Assembly (NCBI GenBank): GCA_003455945.1
Contig: DMPQ01000336.1
Location: forward strand, 424-6,269
Length of the DNA stretch: 5,846 bases
DNA from: Planctomycetaceae bacterium
Lineage (GTDB): Bacteria > Planctomycetota > Planctomycetia > Pirellulales > Pirellulaceae
Reading direction: 5' to 3'
The first letter of the stretch is position 1. Each line of letters starts with the position of its first letter. Below are positions 1-5,846 of this stretch, piece after piece. The translations under genes and the position numbers were made by a program. The notes below the pieces were generated by a model, which saw only the letters and a list, made by a program, of their open reading frames with translations, did no database searches and was not told the DNA's origin.

Positions 1-2
1 TC

Positions 3-62
3 GAACGGGAAAAAGGGCTGGCGCTCGGCGCGGACGACTACATCACCAAGCCGTTCCGCAAC
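3..62 (+). other. Fragment of a response-regulator receiver domain at the 5' edge, fused in frame
   Basis: Codons from nt 3 read a stretch ending in LGADDYITKPF (nt 24-56). This is the classic end of a two-component receiver domain: the conserved Lys (nt 48-50), the Pro after it, and the start of the last helix. In such proteins it normally continues as roughly S/R-E-L-I/V-A-R-I/V, which is what follows. After nt ~89, however, the frame continues as a PSCyt1 domain (DEAGYRMPP), not as the rest of a response regulator. Receiver domains are cytoplasmic and PSCyt1 proteins are exported. The fragment is therefore probably from another gene joined by misassembly or rearrangement. Confidence 0.8.
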
Positions 63-2687
63 AGCGAGCTGATCGCGCGCATCCGGAGCGACGAGGCGGG
101 CTACCGGATGCCTCCCTCGGACCATGCGCCGCCGATGCCGGCGGACGAGATCGAACTGCTCGAGCGCTGGATCGCCTCGGGCGCAGCGATGCAGGATCAT
201 TGGTCGTTCCAGCCGCCGGCTGCCGCTGCGCCGCCGCTGACCGGATCGAGTTGGCCGCGCCGTCCGCTCGACGCGTTCGCACTCGCCAAGCTCGAGCAAC
301 TCGGTCTCTCGCCGGCCGACGAAGCCGAACCGGCGGTTCTCGCGCGGCGACTGTCGCTCGACCTGGTCGGCCTTCCGCCGGACCGATCGGATGTCGACGA
401 ACTGCTTGCGGGCGAGCGTCCCGATGCGGTCGAGCGGTACGTCGATCGCCTGCTCGCCTCTCCCGCGTTCGGCGAGCGGTGGGGGGCACTCTGGCTCGAC
501 CTGGCCCGCTACGCCGACTCGCAAGGCTACGCGCAGGATTCCCCGCGGAACATCTGGCGCTATCGCGACTGGGTCATCGACGCGATCAACGCCGACATGC
601 CGTTCGACGCCTTCACGATCGAGCAGCTGGCGGGAGATCTGCTGGACGATCCGACCGACGAACAGCGGATCGCGACGGCGTTTCATCGGAACACGATGAC
701 CAACAGCGAAGGAGGAACGGACGACGAGGAGTTCCGCAGCGCTGCGGTCGTCGATCGCGTCGTCACGACGATGCAGGTCTGGATGGGAGTGACGATGGCC
801 TGTGCCCAGTGTCACTCGCACAAGTACGACCCGATCACGCAGCACGAGTTCTTCCGTCTGTATGCGGTCTGGAATCAGACCGAGGATCAGGACCATCCCG
901 AAGAGCTGCCGTTGCTGTCGCTCGATTCGGCCGAGCAGCGCGAGCGCCGCGCCGCACTCGCCGCCGAGGTGGCTCGACTCGAAGCGCTCGTCGCCGCTCA
1001 GGCAGCGGAAGCCGCTCCGACACTCCCGCCGCTCGCCGCCGATGCGCCGCTGGAGGTGCGTCATCTGCGGATCGAACTTCCGGGAGCCGACCGGATCCTG
1101 TCGCTCGCCGAGGTGCAGGCGTTCGTCGGCGAACGGAACGTCGCGACCGCCGGAGTCGCGACTCAGTCGTCGACCGACTACGAAGGGGACGCGGCGCGCG
1201 GGATCGACGGCAACACCGACGGCGACTATGCCGGAGCCCGCTCGACGACGCACTCGCGGCAAGGTGCCGATCCGTGGTGGGAGGTCGATCTCGGCTCGCC
1301 GATGTCGATCGACCGGATCGCGATCTGGAATCGTTCCGACGCGGCCGGGATCGGCGAGCGACTTCGCGGCGCCCGACTGGTGCTGCTCGACGCCGAACGT
1401 CGTCCGCTCTGGATCGCGCCGCTCGATCCACTCCCCGCACCGTCGCTCGAGCTGACGATTCCCGCGACCGCCGGCGAACGGACCGAAGCGACCCTTGCGG
1501 CGATCGATTCGTGGTGGCGCGAGAGCGGCGCCGGAGCGACTCCCGAGACGATCGCGCTCGCCGCTGCGCGCAAGCAACTCGACGAACTGAAGCCCGACGT
1601 CGTGACGCCGGTGATGCGCGAGCTGCCGACCGAACGGCAGCGTCGCACCTTCGTCCACCTGCGAGGGAACTTCCGGGCTCCGGGCGACGAAGTGACGGCC
1701 GGCCTGCCGACCGCGTTCGGTCCGACGCCGGCGATCGAGCGGCCGACTCGATTGGACGTCGCTCGCTGGCTGGTCGGCTCCGATAACCCGCTCACCGCCC
1801 GGGTCATCGTCAACCGTCACTGGGAACAGCTCTTCGGGACCGGCCTGGTCGAGACGGCGGAAGACTTCGGGACGCAAGGGGCGTGGCCGAGTCACCCGCA
1901 GCTGCTCGACCACACCGCGGTCAACCTGCGCGAACGAGGCTGGGGGATCAAGTTCCTGCTTCGCGAGTTGGCGACCTCCGCGACCTATCGCCAGTCGAGC
2001 GAGGCGACCGACGAGAAGCTGCGCCTCGATCCTCAAGGAACCTGGCTCTCGCGCGGTCCGCGATTCCGTCTGCCGGCCGAAACGATCCGGGACCAGGCGC
2101 TGGCGATCGGCGGCCTGCTCAGCCGCAAGATGCATGGGCCGAGCGTCCGACCGATCCGCCCCAAGCTCGGACTGAGTTCCGCGTTCGGCGGCTCGACCGA
2201 TTGGGAAACGAGTCCGGGGGAAGACGCGCGCCGCCGCGGCTTGTACACCAGCTGGCGCCGCACGACGCCGTACCCCTCGATGACGACGTTCGATGCGACG
2301 AGTCGCGAGGTCTGCACCGTGCGACGAATCCGTACCAACACGCCGCTTCAGGCGCTCGTGACGCTGAACGATCCGGTCTACGTCGAAGCGGCTCAGGGAC
2401 TGGCGCGGCGTCTGCTGACCGAAGGCTCGACCGATCGGGACGAGCGGCTGGCGCGCCTGGTCGAGCTGACGTTGCTGCGGGCGCCGACCGCCGAGGAGCT
2501 CGACGTACTCCGAGCGGCCCATGACCGGACGCGCGACCAGATGACCGAAGACCCGGCGTCGGCCGAGACGCTCGCGACTCGCCCGCTCGGTCCCCTTCCG
2601 CCGCAGGTCGATCCGATCGAAGCCGCGGTCTGGACCGTGCTCGCCAACGTCATGCTGAACCTGGACGAAACCCTCGCTCGCCCCTGA
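3..2687 (+). CDS. PSCyt1/DUF1549/DUF1553 (PSD1) protein with internal F-type-lectin-like domain, 5' partial
   Basis: This is a large planctomycete-type secreted protein of unproven function, open at the left edge and ending at TGA 2685-2687. Counting residues from the Met codon at 108, the order is: the end of a PSCyt1 cytochrome-like domain (RMPP, then ERWIASGA and HWSF, nt 63-225); DUF1549 at about 53-257, with GLPP, FGERW, LDLARYADSQGY, FHRNTM and the CAQCH haem-type motif at 232-236; a coiled-coil-like stretch at about 272-305; a fucolectin-like domain at about 344-448; and DUF1553 at about 545-815, with NRHWEQLFGTGLV, a SWRRTTPYPSMTTFD region and TNTPLQALVTLNDP. The ATG at 108 lies inside the PSCyt1 MPP motif, so it is not the real start. 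A complete homologue would carry a signal peptide and a first CxxCH upstream. The first ~19 codons look foreign (see the separate entry). The DUF1501 gene follows on the same strand. Family assignment is firm; the biochemical role is not known. Confidence 0.93.
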   Translation, partial: EREKGLALGADDYITKPFRNSELIARIRSDEAGYRMPPSDHAPPMPADEIELLERWIASGAAMQDHWSFQPPAAAAPPLTGSSWPRRPLDAFALAKLEQLGLSPADEAEPAVLARRLSLDLVGLPPDRSDVDELLAGERPDAVERYVDRLLASPAFGERWGALWLDLARYADSQGYAQDSPRNIWRYRDWVIDAINADMPFDAFTIEQLAGDLLDDPTDEQRIATAFHRNTMTNSEGGTDDEEFRSAAVVDRVVTTMQVWMGVTMACAQCHSHKYDPITQHEFFRLYAVWNQTEDQDHPEELPLLSLDSAEQRERRAALAAEVARLEALVAAQAAEAAPTLPPLAADAPLEVRHLRIELPGADRILSLAEVQAFVGERNVATAGVATQSSTDYEGDAARGIDGNTDGDYAGARSTTHSRQGADPWWEVDLGSPMSIDRIAIWNRSDAAGIGERLRGARLVLLDAERRPLWIAPLDPLPAPSLELTIPATAGERTEATLAAIDSWWRESGAGATPETIALAAARKQLDELKPDVVTPVMRELPTERQRRTFVHLRGNFRAPGDEVTAGLPTAFGPTPAIERPTRLDVARWLVGSDNPLTARVIVNRHWEQLFGTGLVETAEDFGTQGAWPSHPQLLDHTAVNLRERGWGIKFLLRELATSATYRQSSEATDEKLRLDPQGTWLSRGPRFRLPAETIRDQALAIGGLLSRKMHGPSVRPIRPKLGLSSAFGGSTDWETSPGEDARRRGLYTSWRRTTPYPSMTTFDATSREVCTVRRIRTNTPLQALVTLNDPVYVEAAQGLARRLLTEGSTDRDERLARLVELTLLRAPTAEELDVLRAAHDRTRDQMTEDPASAETLATRPLGPLPPQVDPIEAAVWTVLANVMLNLDETLARP
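1137..1452 (+). other. F-type lectin (fucolectin)-like domain within the DUF1549/DUF1553 protein
   Basis: This is a beta-sandwich carbohydrate-binding-type domain, residues about 344-448 counted from the Met codon at 108. Recognisable fucolectin landmarks in order are NVA, ATQSS, a GIDGNTDGDY stretch, PWWEVDLG and IWNRSD, followed by GERLRGARL. The family's fucose-binding motif is H-x26-R-x-D-x4-R/K. Here His382 is followed by exactly 26 residues and then Arg409-Ser-Asp411, but the last basic residue (Arg418) comes after six residues instead of four. Sugar binding, perhaps fucose, is therefore plausible but unproven. The domain sits between a coiled-coil-like segment and the DUF1553 region, as an insertion relative to simpler family members. 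Confidence 0.8.
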
Positions 2688-2717
2688 CGATCCCTTGGGG
2701 AGCGACCGCCGTCGTCG

Positions 2718-2737
2718 TGCGACCGCCCCCGGTCGCA
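2718..2737. other. Perfect 8-bp hairpin just downstream of the DUF1549/DUF1553 gene
   Basis: The arms TGCGACCG (2718-2725) and CGGTCGCA (2730-2737) are perfect inverted repeats around a CCCC loop, starting 31 nt after the stop codon. The stem is strong, but no T-tract follows on either strand, so it does not qualify as a standard intrinsic terminator. It could be an mRNA-stabilising or processing structure, or chance in GC-rich DNA. Confidence 0.5.
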
Positions 2738-2754
2738 ACGAATTGACGTGGGCC

Positions 2755-2771
2755 CGGCCACTCCGTGGCCG
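2755..2771. other. Perfect 7-bp hairpin, second in the intergenic stretch
   Basis: The arms CGGCCAC (2755-2761) and GTGGCCG (2765-2771) are perfect inverted repeats with a 3-nt TCC loop. There is no T-tract downstream. It lies 17 nt after the first hairpin, so the two could form stacked stems in one transcript. Confidence 0.45.
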
Positions 2772-2836
2772 AGGCAAGGTTTCGGCTCGCCGCCGAACCA
2801 GCACCGAAACGCGAACGACCTCCCAGCGAAACCGAC

Positions 2837-2857
2837 CTCGGGCTCGAAGAGCCCGGG
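2837..2857. other. Hairpin, third in the intergenic stretch
   Basis: The arms CGGGCTC (2839-2845) and GAGCCCG (2849-2855) are perfect inverted repeats around a GAA loop. The stem can be extended by a T-G wobble and a C-G pair to 2837-2857. It lies 64 nt before the DUF1501 start codon. No T-tract follows; the downstream sequence is C-rich. Confidence 0.45.
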
Positions 2858-2908
2858 ACCACCGACGCCGACCACCCTCGACTTCCCCTCCGTCGTCCAC
2901 CGCCCTCC

Positions 2909-2914
2909 GAGAGA
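2909..2914 (+). promoter_or_regulatory. Ribosome binding site for the DUF1501 gene (GAGAGA)
   Basis: A purine-rich GAGAGA lies 7 nt upstream of the ATG at 2922. It is only a partial match to the Shine-Dalgarno consensus, but it is the sole purine run in an otherwise C-rich leader. It supports this ATG over the in-frame GTG at 2748. Confidence 0.5.
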
Positions 2915-2921
2915 CCGAACG

Positions 2922-4382
2922 ATGAAACCGCTTCCCTTCGGTTCGCATCCGCTCGCCGCCGCGACTCGCCGCCAGTTTCTCGGCAGCTCGTTCGGTCTCG
3001 GAGCCGCTGCGCTCGCGACGCTCGGCGGAGTACCGGTGCGCGGGGATGTGGCGTTCGACGACCGCCAGCCGCTGGCGCTGCGACCGTCGCACTATCCCGG
3101 CAAGGTGAAGCAGGTCATCTTCCTGCATCTGGCCGGCTCTCCCCCGCACCTCGACCTGTTCGACTACAAGCCGGAACTCGTCGCGCGCAACGGCGAGGAC
3201 TGTCCGGACGAGTTCTACGAAGGGAAGCAGTTCGCCTTCACCAGCGGCCGTCCGAAGCTCCTCGGCACGCCGCGCACGTTCGCACAGCACGGCCGGTCGG
3301 GAGCGTGGATCTCGGACGCGCTCCCCGAGATCGCGACGCTCGCGGACGATCTCTGCTTCATCCGCTCGATGCACACCGACCAGTTCAATCACGCGCCGGC
3401 CGAGATGCTCCTCTACACCGGCTCGCCCCGCATGGGACGCCCGGCGATGGGCTCCTGGATCACCTACGGTCTCGGAACCGAAAACCAGGATCTCCCCGGC
3501 TTCGTCGTGCTGGTCTCCGGCGGCTCGAACCCGAGCGCCGGCAAGAGCGCGTGGGGGAGCGGATTCCTGCCGAGCGTCTTTCAAGGAGTACAGTGCCGGA
3601 GCCAAGGGGATCCGGTCCTCTATGCTTCCGATCCCGAGGGGATGAGTCGCGAGGTGCGGCGGACGAGTCTGGATGCGATCGGCGAGCTGAATCGTCTGCA
3701 GTCGGAACGTTACGCGCATCCCGAGACGATGACGCGCGTCGCGCAGTTCGAACTCGCGTTCCGGATGCAGATGGCGGTCCCCGAGGTGATGGACATCACG
3801 CGCGAGACTCCCGAGACGTTGGCGGCGTACGGTGCGGAACCGGGAGCGGCGAGCTTCGCCAACAACTGTCTGCTGGCGCGACGTCTGGTGGAGCAGGGGG
3901 TGCGGTACGTCCAGCTCTTCGACTGGGGCTGGGACTTCCACGGCACCGGGCCCGGCGAGGATATCCGCGACGGGCTGACGAATCGCTGCCGGCCGATGGA
4001 CCGCGCGGTCGCGGCGCTGATCCGCGATCTGAAGGAGCGCGGGCTGTTCGACGAGACGCTGATCATCTGGTCGGGCGAGTTCGGCCGCACGCCGTTCCGC
4101 GAAGGACGAACGGCTCAAAGCGCCCAGCTCGGTCGCGACCACTTCCCCGACTGCTACACGATGTTCCTGACCGGAGGGGGCGTGAAGCGAGGCTTCACCT
4201 ACGGCGCCAGCGACGAACTCGGTTTCTCGATCGCCGAGAATCCGGTCCACGTGCACGACCTTCAGGCGACGATCCTCCATCTGCTCGGGATCGATCACCT
4301 GCAACTGACGCATCGGTTTCAGGGGCGCGACTATCGCCTGACCGACATCCACGGCAATCTGATCGAACCGATCCTCGCCTGA
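2922..4382 (+). CDS. DUF1501 family protein, Tat-exported
   Basis: This is a complete 486-residue protein, normal length for the family, ending at TGA 4380-4382. DUF1501 proteins have an alkaline-phosphatase/sulfatase-like fold, but their activity is not established. The N-terminus carries a twin-arginine signal (TRRQFLG, Arg16-Arg17, followed by an Ala/Leu/Gly-rich segment), so export as a folded protein is expected. Family landmarks in order are VIFLHLAGSPPHLDLFD, FNHAPAEMLLYTGSPRMGRP with MGSWITYGLG, CRSQGDPVLYASDP, WSGEFGRTP (383-391), GRDHFP (404-409), VHVHDL (442-447) and GRDYRLTDIHGN near the end. The ATG at 2922 is preferred because upstream in-frame starts add a Pro/Arg-rich stretch that would bury the Tat signal. 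The gene follows the DUF1549/DUF1553 gene by 234 nt, a recurrent planctomycete pairing, so the two products probably act together at the cell envelope. That joint role is inference. Confidence 0.93.
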   Translation: MKPLPFGSHPLAAATRRQFLGSSFGLGAAALATLGGVPVRGDVAFDDRQPLALRPSHYPGKVKQVIFLHLAGSPPHLDLFDYKPELVARNGEDCPDEFYEGKQFAFTSGRPKLLGTPRTFAQHGRSGAWISDALPEIATLADDLCFIRSMHTDQFNHAPAEMLLYTGSPRMGRPAMGSWITYGLGTENQDLPGFVVLVSGGSNPSAGKSAWGSGFLPSVFQGVQCRSQGDPVLYASDPEGMSREVRRTSLDAIGELNRLQSERYAHPETMTRVAQFELAFRMQMAVPEVMDITRETPETLAAYGAEPGAASFANNCLLARRLVEQGVRYVQLFDWGWDFHGTGPGEDIRDGLTNRCRPMDRAVAALIRDLKERGLFDETLIIWSGEFGRTPFREGRTAQSAQLGRDHFPDCYTMFLTGGGVKRGFTYGASDELGFSIAENPVHVHDLQATILHLLGIDHLQLTHRFQGRDYRLTDIHGNLIEPILA

Positions 4383-4391
4383 CGAACGGCG

Positions 4392-4406
4392 GTCGCGAGT
4401 CGCGAC
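4392..4406. terminator. Short hairpin in the convergent spacer, possible weak terminator
   Basis: The arms GTCGCG (4392-4397) and CGCGAC (4401-4406) are perfect inverted repeats around an AGT loop, beginning 10 nt after the DUF1501 stop. The position suits a transcript end between convergent genes. The stem is only 6 bp and no T-tract follows on either strand, so the terminator call is weak. Confidence 0.3.
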
Positions 4407-4417
4407 GGAACACACGT

Positions 4418-4456
4418 CGCGATGAACCTCTCGGCGCGATGAACCTCTCGGCGCGA
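4418..4456. repeat. 17-bp tandem direct repeat, about 2.3 copies
   Basis: The unit GATGAACCTCTCGGCGC is present twice without mismatch (4421-4437 and 4438-4454). The identity extends 3 nt to the left and 2 nt to the right, giving 39 nt in all. It lies in the 100-nt noncoding spacer between the convergent DUF1501 and transporter genes. It looks like a recent slippage duplication; no function is evident. Confidence 0.85.
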
Positions 4457-4482
4457 CGGGATTCACTTTGTCGCGAGCGGCT

Positions 4483-5846
4483 CTACAGTCCGAGCATCCA
4501 GCGGCCGGCGGTCATCACCCAGATCGTGATGACGACCTTGCTGACGAGATTCAGCACGAGCCCGGCGCGCACCATGTCGCCGATCTTCAGCCCGCCTCCG
4601 GCAAAGACCAGAGCGTTCGGCGGAGTCGCCACGGGGAGCATGAACGCGCAGCTCGCCGCCAGTGCCGCGGGGACCATCAACAGTTCGGGACTCGCTCCGC
4701 CGTCGCGCAGCCGCTCGCCGAGCGAAGCGACCAGCGGCAGGAAGAGCGCGGCGGTCGCCATGTTGCTCGTCAGCTCGGTCAGGAACGTGATGATGATGGC
4801 GATGATCAGCACCAGCAGCCAGTTCGGCATGCCGGCCAGACCGTCGAGCATCGATCCGATCCAGTGATCCAATCCGCTGTCGCGGATCGCATCGGACAGA
4901 CTGAGGCCGCCGCCGAACAGCAGCAGCACGTCCCACGGAAGCCCCTTCGCGTCGTTCCAATCGATCAGCGGTCGCCATGGGGCGAGCGAGACGGGCCAGA
5001 CGAACATCAGCACCGCGCCGGCGATCGCGACCGTCGCATCGTCCCAGCGACCGAGCCAGGTCGCGAACGATCCGAGCGGCCCCTGCCAGGCGCTCCCCCA
5101 ACTCGCCAGCGGCTCGCGCACGATCCAAGCGAGCGCGACCGAAGCGAAGATCACGCCGGCTCCGCGCTCGCCGGGCGACATCCGGCCGAGGGCCGAGCGG
5201 GAACGCGCCAGCATCTCGACCGCTCCCGGAATCGGCGTCGACGTCACGCGAAACGCTCCGCGCGTCAGCAGCCACCAGGTGAAGACGAGCATCGTCAGCC
5301 CCAACGGCAGCGCGAACGCGATCCACTGAGCAAAGCCGATCTTCGAACCGACCGCCCCCATCTCGCGCATCAGCAACGCGTTGGGGGGCGTGCCGATCGG
5401 CGTCAGGATCCCTCCCCAAGTCGCCGCATAGGCGATCCCGAGCAGCATCGCCGTCCGAAAGGCATGCGCTTCGTTCGCCGCGCCGCTCGCCGCATCGTTC
5501 GAAGCGCCGCTCGCTCCATCGTCGCGCCGCTCCCGCGTCAGCGACTCGATCAGACTCAGCGCCACCGGCAGCATCACGAGCGTCGTCGCGGTATTGCTGA
5601 GCCACATGCTCATCGCCGCCGTCGCTCCCATCGCGCCGGCGACCAGTCGCGACGGACTGGTGCCGACTCGTTCGAGCACCGCCAGCGCGATGCGGCGATG
5701 AAGCCCCCAGCGCTCGATCCCTCGCGCCACGATGAAGCCGCCGAGGAACAGGAAGATGAACTTGTCGGCATACGGCACCACCGCTCGCTGCAGTCCGCCG
5801 AGAGTGCGTCCCCACGGCGAAACCGCCGCCGCCGGCACTTCGATCA
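4483..5846 (-). CDS. SLC13/DASS family sodium:anion symporter, 5' partial
   Basis: This is an integral inner-membrane carrier of the divalent anion:Na+ symporter family (di/tricarboxylates, sulfate or related anions). The stop is TAG at 4485-4483, and the frame is still open at the right edge, so roughly the first two helices are missing. Counting from the GTG at 5838 (an arbitrary in-frame codon, not the real start), landmarks are FLFLGGF (29-35) with ERWGLHRRIAL, the first SNT clamshell motif SNTATT (81-86), GGILTPIGTPPNALL (142-156), the second motif SNMATAALFLP (358-368), and SCAFMLPVATPPNALVFA (396-413), which fits the family's C-terminal signature. About ten hydrophobic segments are visible. 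An Ala/Ser/Gly/Asp-rich loop at about 103-124 is repeat-expanded. The gene is convergent with the DUF1501 gene, so it is probably transcribed separately. The substrate cannot be assigned. Confidence 0.92.
   Translation of the reverse strand, partial: IEVPAAAVSPWGRTLGGLQRAVVPYADKFIFLFLGGFIVARGIERWGLHRRIALAVLERVGTSPSRLVAGAMGATAAMSMWLSNTATTLVMLPVALSLIESLTRERRDDGASGASNDAASGAANEAHAFRTAMLLGIAYAATWGGILTPIGTPPNALLMREMGAVGSKIGFAQWIAFALPLGLTMLVFTWWLLTRGAFRVTSTPIPGAVEMLARSRSALGRMSPGERGAGVIFASVALAWIVREPLASWGSAWQGPLGSFATWLGRWDDATVAIAGAVLMFVWPVSLAPWRPLIDWNDAKGLPWDVLLLFGGGLSLSDAIRDSGLDHWIGSMLDGLAGMPNWLLVLIIAIIITFLTELTSNMATAALFLPLVASLGERLRDGGASPELLMVPAALAASCAFMLPVATPPNALVFAGGGLKIGDMVRAGLVLNLVSKVVITIWVMTAGRWMLGL
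5480..5532. repeat. Imperfect in-frame repeat coding a loop of the transporter
   Basis: GCGCCGCTCGC-NN-CATCGT occurs at 5480-5498 and again at 5504-5522 (17 of 19 positions identical, 24-nt period = 8 codons). GCGCCGCTC recurs at 5524-5532. On the minus strand this codes the two related octads DDGASGAS and NDAASGAA in a hydrophilic loop between membrane segments. The reading frame is kept. Confidence 0.7.

Noticed and set aside
108..110. ATG at 108 as the start of the DUF1549/DUF1553 gene.
   Set aside because: It is the Met of the PSCyt1 RMPP motif, with conserved sequence immediately upstream and no signal peptide downstream, so it is internal.
200..1786. A 528-codon open frame on the + strand inside the DUF1549/DUF1553 gene.
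   Set aside because: It has Arg-rich, motif-free composition and is the out-of-frame shadow of a gene with strong family motifs.
2743..2748. TTGACG resembling a -35 promoter element ahead of the DUF1501 gene.
   Set aside because: No -10-like hexamer lies 16-18 nt downstream (that region is the GC-rich second hairpin), so a promoter cannot be supported.
2748..2921. An in-frame GTG at 2748 that would extend the DUF1501 protein by 58 residues.
   Set aside because: The extension is Pro/Arg/Ser-rich, contains two of the hairpin sequences (the second, and the third closer to the gene), and would place the Tat signal internally. The ATG at 2922 has a purine-rich site at proper spacing.
2765..4867. 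A 700-codon open frame on the + strand spanning the DUF1501 gene and running antisense into the transporter gene.
   Set aside because: It is Arg/Pro/Ser-rich with no recognisable motif and overlaps two well-supported genes in other frames. Long empty frames are expected in such GC-rich DNA.
4463..5815. A 450-codon open frame on the - strand nearly matching the transporter's extent in another frame.
   Set aside because: Its translation is Arg/Ala/Asp-rich with no membrane segments, whereas the neighbouring frame gives a clear SLC13 protein.

Overview
The window is GC-rich DNA from a member of the Planctomycetota. The main evidence is a neighbouring pair of genes that is a hallmark of that phylum: a PSCyt1/DUF1549 (PSCyt2)/DUF1553 (PSD1) protein followed on the same strand by a twin-arginine-exported DUF1501 protein. 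I see no rRNA, tRNA, CRISPR array, insertion sequence or phage gene.

Layout: positions 3-2687 (+) are the 3' part of a long DUF1549/DUF1553 gene, open at the left edge, with an F-type-lectin-like (fucolectin) domain inserted between its two family domains. Positions 2688-2921 are an intergenic stretch holding three perfect short hairpins and then a C-rich leader. Positions 2922-4382 (+) are a complete DUF1501 gene. Positions 4383-4482 are a short convergent spacer with one hairpin and a 17-bp tandem repeat. Positions 4483-5846 (-) are an SLC13/DASS-type anion transporter whose N-terminus lies beyond the right edge.

How the genes may work together: the DUF1549/DUF1553 and DUF1501 proteins are expected outside the cytoplasm and their genes are recurrent neighbours in planctomycetes. 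Their biochemical role is not firmly established; a link to complex polysaccharide use has been suggested. Here that idea is supported only by the lectin-like domain, which keeps the H-x26-R-x-D spacing of fucose-binding F-type lectins. The transporter is convergent, so it is probably a separate transcription unit. It may import di/tricarboxylates or move sulfate, but the substrate cannot be read from sequence.

The most striking oddity is at the extreme left edge. The first ~19 codons of the open frame read as the C-terminal end of a two-component receiver domain (LGADDYITKPF) and run in frame into a periplasmic cytochrome-type PSCyt1 domain. The two families share a similar stretch exactly at the joint (SELIARIRS). 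A cytoplasmic receiver fused to an exported cytochrome domain makes little topological sense, so a chimeric contig end is the leading explanation and a real fusion is the less likely alternative.
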